Below, piece by piece: positions 7,097 to 12,700 of a stretch of DNA of 12,700 nucleotides; position 1 is the stretch's first letter; each line of letters opens with the position of its first letter. The notes beneath the pieces were generated by a model. It ran no database searches. It saw only the letters and a list, made by a program, of their open reading frames with translations, and had not been told where the DNA came from. Made by a program: the position numbers and the translations under genes. Source of the stretch: Acidobacteriaceae bacterium. Lineage in GTDB: Bacteria > Acidobacteriota > Terriglobia > Terriglobales > Acidobacteriaceae. The DNA is taken from assembly GCA_030040115.1 (NCBI GenBank), contig JASHUH010000392.1, positions 1 to 12,700 on the forward strand, in the 5' to 3' direction.

Positions 7097-7606
7097 ATGT
7101 CCACGCATACGAGTCAGGAATCGAAAGCGGCCAAGACCAACAATCCGGACGGATTCGCTCCGGAGCAGGTCAAGGATGTCACCAATGTTCTGAACGCCAC
7201 CCTGGCCGACGTTTTTGCGCTTTACATCAAGACCAAGAACTTCCATTGGCACATGAGCGGGCCTCATTTCCGCGACTATCATCTCCTGCTCGATGAGCAA
7301 GCCACCCAAATCTTCGCCATTAGCGACGACATCGCCGAGAGGGTGCGCAAAATTGGCGGGACCACGCTCCGCTCGATCGGCCACATTGCGCGTCTGCAGC
7401 GCATCGCCGATAACGATCAGGAGTTTGTGCCGGCGCGCGACATGCTGCTCGAACTGCACGCCGACAACATGACGCTGGTGGAAAGCTTGCGCGCCGCGCA
7501 CGAGGTCGCCGGGAAGGTGAGCGACTACGCCACCACCAGCCTCATCGAAACCTGGATCGACGAGGCCGAGCGCCGCGCCTGGTTCCTGTTCGAGGCCACC
7601 CGGTAA
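7097..7606 (+). CDS. dps: Dps-family ferritin-like protein (DNA protection / iron storage)
   Basis: The 169-residue protein is a typical Dps length. The intersubunit ferroxidase ligands are all present with correct spacing: His50 in NFHWHMSG, His62, Asp66 in LLLDE, and Asp77 and Glu81 in SDDIAERV, followed by the conserved KIGG turn. It should assemble into a 12-subunit shell that oxidises Fe2+ with H2O2, storing iron and limiting hydroxyl radicals. The N-terminal tail (about 20 residues) has three Lys, so DNA binding is possible but not assured. ATG 7097 follows a purine run GGAGGAGGGAGAGGGAA, a very strong ribosome binding site; the frame continues upstream to 6983 but that part has no family match. 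The last 57 bp before the facing hydrolase gene show no convincing terminator. Control by a peroxide sensor is plausible, but I see no recognisable site. Confidence 0.93.
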   Translation: MSTHTSQESKAAKTNNPDGFAPEQVKDVTNVLNATLADVFALYIKTKNFHWHMSGPHFRDYHLLLDEQATQIFAISDDIAERVRKIGGTTLRSIGHIARLQRIADNDQEFVPARDMLLELHADNMTLVESLRAAHEVAGKVSDYATTSLIETWIDEAERRAWFLFEATR

Positions 7607-7663
7607 AACGTCCTCCACTTCGCGCCCGCGCACGTGTGGCCGCGGCCAGAGGCGTAGTGTCTC

Positions 7664-8536
7664 TCAACGAAAATCTTGGGCAGCGGCCCACGGCACGGAC
7701 TCGGGCCGTGGGCGGTTGCCCAACAGCACCACGCGGATGGAACCGCCGATGCCGCTGGGGGCGGGAACGACTTGCGCGGCGCGACCGGCGGCTTGAATGA
7801 TGTTGACGGCGACAGACACGGCCGGATCCATGGGCGTGTCGCGTACCGGAATGCGGGTGCGCAAAAAGCCGACTGTCGCCGACGACAGGAATTTGCGGCC
7901 GAATCCAGCGTAGACATAGCGATCGACGTACGAGGTTTCGCCATAGAGCCAGACCCCGCGCGCATCGTGCGGCGAAATCGCGGTCTCGGTGAAGCGGGCG
8001 GCTCGCACCCGGCGCGTGCGCGCGTCGATGCGCACCACGAAATTGCGCAGCAGGGCGGCTTGCGACGCGGGATCGTAGCTGGCCACGACCACTGAAAAGA
8101 TATCCCGTCCCGTGAACCTGCGCAGCGTCTCAGGATAGGCTCGGCGGAAGCGCTCAACCTGGCGCACGCAGGCCGCGCTTAGGCCGTCGAAGGCCAACTG
8201 CGCGGGATCGTCTGCGCTGCGATCGAGATAGCTGCGCACCAGCGCGTCGATATTGAGCCGCCGGGGCGCGGTCTCAAGGTAACGGCACAGATTTGCCGCG
8301 CCGGCGGGCGGCGGAGCAACAAAAATGGCGTCGCCGGTGACGATGGCCACGGTGCGCAGGGGTCGCGCCGGCTCAATGATCTTGAACGCGCCGTCGCACT
8401 CCGCGCCGAGAAACGTGATGCGGCTATCGGCGGCCACAAGCAGACCGTCCTTCGAGGGAACAAGCGCCACCAAGGTGGCGTGAGCCGCAGCGCACAGGAG
8501 CAGGGCCGCGATGAAGGCTGCGAAAAGGCGCGCCAT
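7664..8536 (-). CDS. Secreted protein with proteasome-like Ntn-hydrolase signature
   Basis: The 290-residue precursor has a clear signal peptide: MARLF, a hydrophobic core to about residue 17, and an AHA cleavage site (18-20). Cys15 lacks a small residue before it, so it is not a lipoprotein. Cutting after Ala20 leaves Thr21 at the N-terminus. Counted from it, TLVALVPSKDGLLVAADSR aligns without gaps to the start of proteasome beta subunits: Gly11, Val14, the block AADSR with Asp17, then Thr21 and Lys32. The tail SGIGGSIRVVLL (261-272) resembles the closing strand SGG-x-I-x-V, keeping the Ser169 equivalent but with Pro at the Asp166 position. I infer a periplasmic or exported Thr-type amidohydrolase or peptidase. 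Start 8536 is chosen from the signal peptide; its ribosome binding site is weak, and the frame runs open further upstream. It diverges from marR across 168 bp. A non-catalytic role remains possible. Confidence 0.72.
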   Translation of the reverse strand: MARLFAAFIAALLLCAAAHATLVALVPSKDGLLVAADSRITFLGAECDGAFKIIEPARPLRTVAIVTGDAIFVAPPPAGAANLCRYLETAPRRLNIDALVRSYLDRSADDPAQLAFDGLSAACVRQVERFRRAYPETLRRFTGRDIFSVVVASYDPASQAALLRNFVVRIDARTRRVRAARFTETAISPHDARGVWLYGETSYVDRYVYAGFGRKFLSSATVGFLRTRIPVRDTPMDPAVSVAVNIIQAAGRAAQVVPAPSGIGGSIRVVLLGNRPRPESVPWAAAQDFR

Positions 8537-8618
8537 GGATGCAAGTAGTATGGCATGGGGCCCGTTCCAGCCCGGATAAAAACGCCGCCACTGCACAGGC
8601 ATTCCCGGGTCGGGGAAT

Positions 8619-8655
8619 TTATATCGTTTCACGATTAGCTCGCATAGAGATATAA
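8619..8655. promoter_or_regulatory. Candidate MarR operator with nested inverted repeats
   Basis: The perfect palindrome ATCGT-TTC-ACGAT (8623-8635) is of the size bound by MarR-family dimers. It is nested in a wider inverted repeat, TTATATC (8619-8625) and GATATAA (8649-8655). The palindrome covers the -35 of the rightward promoter, and the outer right arm covers its -10, so binding would block marR transcription. A TATAAA (8618-8623 read on the minus strand) could be the -10 for the divergent hydrolase gene, which would make the site shared. Binding by the adjacent MarR is inferred from position. Confidence 0.6.
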
Positions 8656-8656
8656 T
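8628..8656 (+). promoter_or_regulatory. Promoter of the marR-clc-clc operon
   Basis: A perfect -10 TATAAT (8651-8656) stands 17 bp after a -35-like TTCACG (8628-8633, four of six consensus). Transcription would start near 8663, about 40 nt before the MarR start codon. The -35 lies inside the ATCGT-N3-ACGAT palindrome. Confidence 0.7.
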
Positions 8657-8704
8657 GGAAATGGATGCAAATCGAGGCGCCGGCCAGGCGGGCGGTAAAA
8701 AGCG

Positions 8705-9172
8705 ATGCACCGCAACAAATCCAGAGGGATGTTTGAGGAGCTGGCGCATTTCCGCCATAAGCTGCGGAAGTTTCTGCGCTTCAGCGAAGACGCCGCGCGC
8801 GCCTGCGGAATTACTCCGCAGCAGCAACAGCTCATGCTGGGCATCGCCGGTTTTACCGGTACCGGCAGGGCCAACATCTCGGAAATTGCCGAATTTTTGC
8901 AAGAGAAACACAATTCCGTGGTGGGGCTGGTGGATCGCGCGGTGCAGGGCGGGCTGGTGCGGAGAGCCGAGGACACAGAAGACCGGCGCGTGGTCGTGGT
9001 CACCCTGACGCAGCGCGGTGAAGACATTCTCAAGAGGCTGTCGCTGCTGCATCACGAGGAAGTGAAGCGATTGCGCCGCGACTTTTGGAGTGCGGAAGCT
9101 GAGCAACACGCGGAGCGGACAACCAGCCGGGGACGGGAGCCAAGTCGAAGTGTTGAACACTCCGCCAATTGA
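8705..9172 (+). CDS. MarR-family transcriptional regulator
   Basis: The 155-residue protein shows the MarR winged helix-turn-helix: ANISEIAEFLQEKHNSVVGL (56-75) with recognition helix NSVVGLVDRAVQGGLV, then the beta-wing ED-TEDRRVVVVTLTQRGEDI with the family's D-x-R signature at 93-95. Flanking helices (about 8-33 and 104-127) form the dimer interface. The final 25 residues are polar, Arg- and Ser-rich and probably disordered. It likely represses its own promoter through the palindrome at 8623-8635. Its coding end overlaps the start of the first ClC gene by 23 bp, tying regulator and channel translationally. The ligand is unknown; given its targets, a weak acid or anion would fit, but that is inference. 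ATG 8705 has only a weak GGCGG upstream; ATG 8729 is a less likely alternative. Confidence 0.9.
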   Translation: MHRNKSRGMFEELAHFRHKLRKFLRFSEDAARACGITPQQQQLMLGIAGFTGTGRANISEIAEFLQEKHNSVVGLVDRAVQGGLVRRAEDTEDRRVVVVTLTQRGEDILKRLSLLHHEEVKRLRRDFWSAEAEQHAERTTSRGREPSRSVEHSAN

Positions 9173-10991
9173 TCCGAAAACAAGGCGATTCGAGAAGAAG
9201 GTAAAAGCGCACCGAGGCAAGGGGCTTCTCCACCATCCGCTGCTGCGCAAGTATGCGCCGCTCATCCACGAAGATCTGGCGGCCGTCTATGCGCGCGATC
9301 TGCGCAAGTGGCTGGTGATCGCTCCCATCATCGGGGTCATCACCGGCCTGCTCACCACCGCCATTGCCATCGTCATCCTGAAGCGCATGTGGCCGCCGAT
9401 TCTCAGCTACTATCTGCGCCATCACTGGGCCATGCTTCCCGGCCTGCTGCTGGGATGCATCGCGACCGGCCTGATCATGCAATACCTCACGCCCGACCCC
9501 GATGAGCACTCGACGGAAGAGATCATCCGCAGCTATCACGAGCACCAGGGAGACGTGAACATGCGGCCGTTCCTCGCCAAACTGGCGGCGGCCGCCGCAA
9601 CCGTGGGCTTGGGCGGCAGTGCGGCGCTCGAAGGGCCGAGCATCTACGGCGGAGGCGCGATCGGGTCGTGGTTGTGGGAGCAGCTACGGCGTGCGCAACG
9701 ATTCCGCCTGGATGCGCGCGACCGGCGCATCATGCTGATCTGCGGCGCGGCGGCGGGCATGTCGGCGGTGTTCCGCGCGCCCCTCACGGGCATTGTGTTC
9801 TCGCTGGAAATGCCATACAAGGACGATCTGGCGCACGAAGCGCTGCTGCCGTCGCTGATCGCGTCGGTGGTGTCGTTCATGACGCTTAGTTCGTTTCTCG
9901 GCAGCGCGCCGCTTTTCGACTTTGCCGCCGAGCCCTCCTTCACGCGCCACGATCTGCTCTGGTGCGCCCTGCTGGGGTTGGCCATCGGCTTGGTGGGGAT
10001 GGGGTTCGTCACCACGTTTCGCCGCGTGCGCGCTTTTTGCGTGAACTGGAGCGCGCCGCACTGGGTCAAACTCGCGGTGGGCGGCGCGCTAACCGCCCTC
10101 TGCGGAATGGCGTTCGTCCATCTTTATAACGGCCCGCTGATCCCTCTGGGGCCGAACTACGAGGCCGTGGGACTGATTCTCCAGCATTCCTACAGTTCGG
10201 CGGAGCTGGCCACGTTTGGCCTGTTCAAGATGGCGGCAACCATCTTCACGCTGGGCGCCGGCGGAGTGAGCGCGATGTTCGTGCCGTTGTTTCTGACCGG
10301 CGGTTCGCTGGGCGTGGCGTTTGCGCAATCGGTGGCGCACAGCCCGGCGCTGGGGCTGTATGCAGCGGTGGGCATGGCCTCGTTTATTGCGGCGGGATAT
10401 AAAACGCCGCTGGCGGCCGTGGTCTTCGTGGCCGAAGCCACCGGCGGACATGCCTTCATCATTCCCAGCCTGGTTGGGGCGGCGGTTGCCTATGCGGTTT
10501 CAGGCGACGCCTCGGCGTCGGGCGATCAACGCCTGCATGAAGCCGTGAAAGTGCACGCTCTGCAGGGCGTCACCGTAGGTGAGGTCATGCAAAGCGACAT
10601 TCTTGCCGCGCCGGCCATGCTCACCCTGCGGGAATTTGCCGCTACCCTCTCGCCGCACACCCGTCACGAGGTCTTTCCCGTGTTCGACGGCGGGACCCTG
10701 ATCGGCGCTTGCAGCGTCTGGGCCTTGAGCCATGTGCCGCCGCAGGAATGGCACACCCGAAAGATACGCGATATTACGCAGCCCCTCGTGGCCCGCATCT
10801 CTCCGCACACCCCATTGCCCGAGGCGCTGCGCCTCATCTTGCGAGAGGATAGCGAACCGACGCTGCTGGTGGTGGAAGAGGATCACAAGGTCGTGGGTAT
10901 TTTGACCAAGGGCGACATTCTGCAAACGCTGATGCTCCCTCACGTTGAGAGCGCCGTTGAAGAGGAGATGGCGGTGCCCAGCCCGGCCTGA
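9150..10991 (+). CDS. ClC-family chloride channel/transporter with C-terminal CBS pair (divergent type)
   Basis: The 613-residue protein has a ClC membrane domain (about 52-455), then two cytoplasmic CBS domains (about 475-530 and 540-598, the latter ending VVGILTKGDILQTLM). The gating glutamate is kept in GSAALEGP (Glu161). The third filter motif is present in variant form, SAMFVP (374-379, usually GxFxP). The first motif (GSGIP or GHGVP) is replaced by EHSTEE (119-124). In GIVFSLEMPY (214-223) the position of the E. coli ClC internal proton glutamate (Glu203) is Met221, as in channel-type members. Passive anion conduction is thus plausible, but not certain. GTG 9150 was chosen for GGGAG about 10 nt upstream; it overlaps marR by 23 bp. 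GTG 9090 is an alternative without a usable binding site. It is the second gene of the marR operon. Confidence 0.9.
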   Translation: MLNTPPIDPKTRRFEKKVKAHRGKGLLHHPLLRKYAPLIHEDLAAVYARDLRKWLVIAPIIGVITGLLTTAIAIVILKRMWPPILSYYLRHHWAMLPGLLLGCIATGLIMQYLTPDPDEHSTEEIIRSYHEHQGDVNMRPFLAKLAAAAATVGLGGSAALEGPSIYGGGAIGSWLWEQLRRAQRFRLDARDRRIMLICGAAAGMSAVFRAPLTGIVFSLEMPYKDDLAHEALLPSLIASVVSFMTLSSFLGSAPLFDFAAEPSFTRHDLLWCALLGLAIGLVGMGFVTTFRRVRAFCVNWSAPHWVKLAVGGALTALCGMAFVHLYNGPLIPLGPNYEAVGLILQHSYSSAELATFGLFKMAATIFTLGAGGVSAMFVPLFLTGGSLGVAFAQSVAHSPALGLYAAVGMASFIAAGYKTPLAAVVFVAEATGGHAFIIPSLVGAAVAYAVSGDASASGDQRLHEAVKVHALQGVTVGEVMQSDILAAPAMLTLREFAATLSPHTRHEVFPVFDGGTLIGACSVWALSHVPPQEWHTRKIRDITQPLVARISPHTPLPEALRLILREDSEPTLLVVEEDHKVVGILTKGDILQTLMLPHVESAVEEEMAVPSPA

Positions 10992-11024
10992 GGCGACGAA
11001 AACTTAATACACGGGAGGTTCCCT

Positions 11025-12700
11025 ATGCCCGGCTTTTCCGCTTCTGAAGCCGACGAACAACTGGAATTGACGACGGAACACAATGGACAGTTCGGTGTTG
11101 CGTTGGAGCCCCAGGTGGTCAAGATCTGCATGTACGCCCTGCTGGTGGGCTTGATCGGCGGCCTGGTGGCTCAGGGATTGCTGGAACTGATCTACTTCTT
11201 CACCAATCTCTTCTTTTATGGTCGCGTTTCATTCGCTATCAGTTACCCGGCGCATAATCATCTCCACCTCTGGGTCCTGCTCATCCCGCCCATCGGCGGC
11301 CTCGTGGTTGGCCTGCTCATCTACTTTTTTGAGCCCACATTGAAGGGCCACGGCATTCCCGAAGCCATGGAAGCGGTGCTTTTCGGCCATAGCCGCATGC
11401 GCCTGCGCGTGGCGATTCTCAAGCCGCTGGCGACAGCTTTGGCTATCGGCACCGGCGGCCCGTTCGGCGCGGAGGGGCCGATCATCCAAACCGGCGGCGC
11501 GTGCGGTTCGCTGCTGGGCCAGGCGCTGGGGTTGAGCCCCTACTATCGGCGCGTGCTGCTCGCCTCAGGCGCCGCTGCCGGCATGGCGGCCACATTTACT
11601 GCCCCTCTGGCGGGGATTCTGGTGGCCGTGGAGTTACTGCTTTTCGAGATGCGCGCCCGGTCGTTTATCCCGGTTGCGCTGGCCTCTGCGGTAGCCACAG
11701 GAGTCCGTGTTTATTTTGTCGGCTGGGCGCCGCTGTTTCCTACTCCGGAATTCAAAATCACAGGGACCAACGAACTATGGCTCTTTGCGGTGCTCGGCGT
11801 TCTGATGGGAGTGGTGGGCATCGTCATGATCCGAGTGCTCTCCTGGCTCGAGGACTTCTTCGACGATTTGCCCATCAAATACGCCGCCATCTGGTCCCCC
11901 GCCATCGGAGCGCTGATTCTGGGCGCCATCGGCTACTTCTGCCCGCAGGTCTTCGGCACCAGCTACGACACCATCCGCGACATGCTGAACGACCGGCTTA
12001 CCGTGGGCAGCCTGCTCGGAATCGGCTTCGCCAAGTTCTGGGCCTTGGTGATCTCCTTGGGCTCAGGCACCACGGGCGGAGTCTTTGCTCCCTCGCTGGT
12101 CGTCGGCGGTGGTCTGGGCGCCGCCTTCGCCTTCGGATGCAGGCATATCTTTCCGCACCTGGTCAGCGATCCGGCCTTCTACTCTCTGGTGGCGATGGCA
12201 GGCGTGTTCGGGTGCATTGCCCGCGCGCCTTTTACCAGCATCGTGTTCCTGCTGGAGCTAAGCCATAATCCGAATTCGCTTTTGCCGCTGATCGTTTGCG
12301 TCATGATCGCCGACGGGGTGGTGCGGCTGTTTAGCCGCGACTCGATTATGACCGTGAAACTGGTGAAGCGCGGCCTGATCGTGTTGCAGGACTATTGGGT
12401 GCCGGTACTCATGCGGTCGCGCATTGACCAAGTGATGCGCAATGAATTCCTGGTTCTCGGCGCCGACGAAGAACTGCGCGCGGTCGTTCAGAAACTGAGT
12501 CCGACCCATGTCGATTTCATCCCCGTTGTCGATAGCGAGGGGAGTTTGATCGGCATTGTGGAGGCGCACGATCTGTTGCGCATCGAGCCGCCCGATCACC
12601 ATTTCACCATGAAGGAGTTGGCGCATCAGGACTACGTGCTGGCGTTTCCTGGCGAGACGGTGGACCGGGTGCAACGCAAAATGATGCTCAAAAACGCCGA
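11025..12700 (+). CDS. Second ClC-family chloride channel/transporter with CBS domains, 3' end cut by window edge
   Basis: 558 residues are visible. All three ClC filter motifs are recognisable: GHGIP (108-112), GAEGP (148-152) with gating Glu150, and GVFAP (352-356). In GILVAVELL the position of the E. coli proton glutamate is Leu204, and the central tyrosine position (SIYT in relatives) is Met442 in DSIMTVKL; both changes point away from a classical 2Cl-/H+ exchanger. After the membrane domain (about 33-440) comes a first CBS domain (about 466-520) and the start of a second (about 527 on), which continues off the right edge. It starts 33 bp after the first ClC gene with GGGAGG 6 nt before ATG, so it is co-transcribed. 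The two ClC proteins differ greatly in length and motifs and are not a recent duplication. Confidence 0.93.
   Translation, partial: MPGFSASEADEQLELTTEHNGQFGVALEPQVVKICMYALLVGLIGGLVAQGLLELIYFFTNLFFYGRVSFAISYPAHNHLHLWVLLIPPIGGLVVGLLIYFFEPTLKGHGIPEAMEAVLFGHSRMRLRVAILKPLATALAIGTGGPFGAEGPIIQTGGACGSLLGQALGLSPYYRRVLLASGAAAGMAATFTAPLAGILVAVELLLFEMRARSFIPVALASAVATGVRVYFVGWAPLFPTPEFKITGTNELWLFAVLGVLMGVVGIVMIRVLSWLEDFFDDLPIKYAAIWSPAIGALILGAIGYFCPQVFGTSYDTIRDMLNDRLTVGSLLGIGFAKFWALVISLGSGTTGGVFAPSLVVGGGLGAAFAFGCRHIFPHLVSDPAFYSLVAMAGVFGCIARAPFTSIVFLLELSHNPNSLLPLIVCVMIADGVVRLFSRDSIMTVKLVKRGLIVLQDYWVPVLMRSRIDQVMRNEFLVLGADEELRAVVQKLSPTHVDFIPVVDSEGSLIGIVEAHDLLRIEPPDHHFTMKELAHQDYVLAFPGETVDRVQRKMMLKNA

Noticed and set aside
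7637..7648. Palindrome TGGCCGCGGCCA between dps and the hydrolase as a terminator
   Set aside because: The stem would be only four pairs once a loop is allowed, and there is no T tract.
8537..9265. N-terminal extension of the exported hydrolase across marR
   Set aside because: It is antisense to the MarR gene and would bury the signal peptide.
1..12700. CRISPR arrays, tRNA/rRNA genes, insertion sequences, riboswitches
   Set aside because: Reading both strands by eye, I found no regularly spaced repeats, cloverleaf or rRNA sequence, transposase or terminal inverted repeats, or known riboswitch core.

Overview
The window is GC-rich, gene-dense bacterial chromosome with no phage, IS, CRISPR or RNA genes that I can see. 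The organism is most likely an acidobacterium (phylum Acidobacteriota). This is inferred from the style of the genes (a MerR-type helix-turn-helix fused to TPR repeats, a basic 98-residue HU, a large multi-PAS GGDEF protein) and is not proven by any marker gene here.

Layout. On the minus strand, 1-2773 is a large multi-PAS diguanylate cyclase whose C-terminus (probably an EAL domain) lies off the left edge. A 424-bp divergent spacer (2774-3197) holds two DnaA-box-like 9-mers. Next come a MerR-HTH/TPR protein (3198-4151, +), a decayed HigA-type antitoxin facing it (4153-4438, -), a DUF2461 protein (4538-5281, +), and an HU-like nucleoid protein (5637-5933, +) with a long leader, a repeat-bearing promoter region and a strong terminator. 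A membrane methyltransferase of the isoprenylcysteine carboxyl methyltransferase type (6156-6899, -) diverges from a Dps miniferritin (7097-7606, +).

The right part is the most interesting. A secreted protein with a proteasome-like Ntn-hydrolase signature (7664-8536, -) diverges from a MarR regulator (8705-9172, +). The MarR gene overlaps a ClC chloride channel/transporter gene (9150-10991), which is followed 33 bp later by a second, quite different ClC gene (11025 to beyond the right edge). The shared 168-bp spacer carries a perfect ATCGT-N3-ACGAT palindrome over the -35 of a promoter with a perfect TATAAT. The simplest model is a self-regulated marR-clc-clc operon, possibly co-regulating the divergent hydrolase.

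The best candidate for something undescribed is that hydrolase. Cutting its predicted signal peptide at Ala-His-Ala would expose a Thr. Numbered from that Thr, the Asp of AADSR is residue 17 and a Lys is residue 32, close to the Thr1/Asp17/Lys33 layout of proteasome beta subunits. This suggests a proteasome-fold enzyme activated by signal peptidase rather than by propeptide autolysis.
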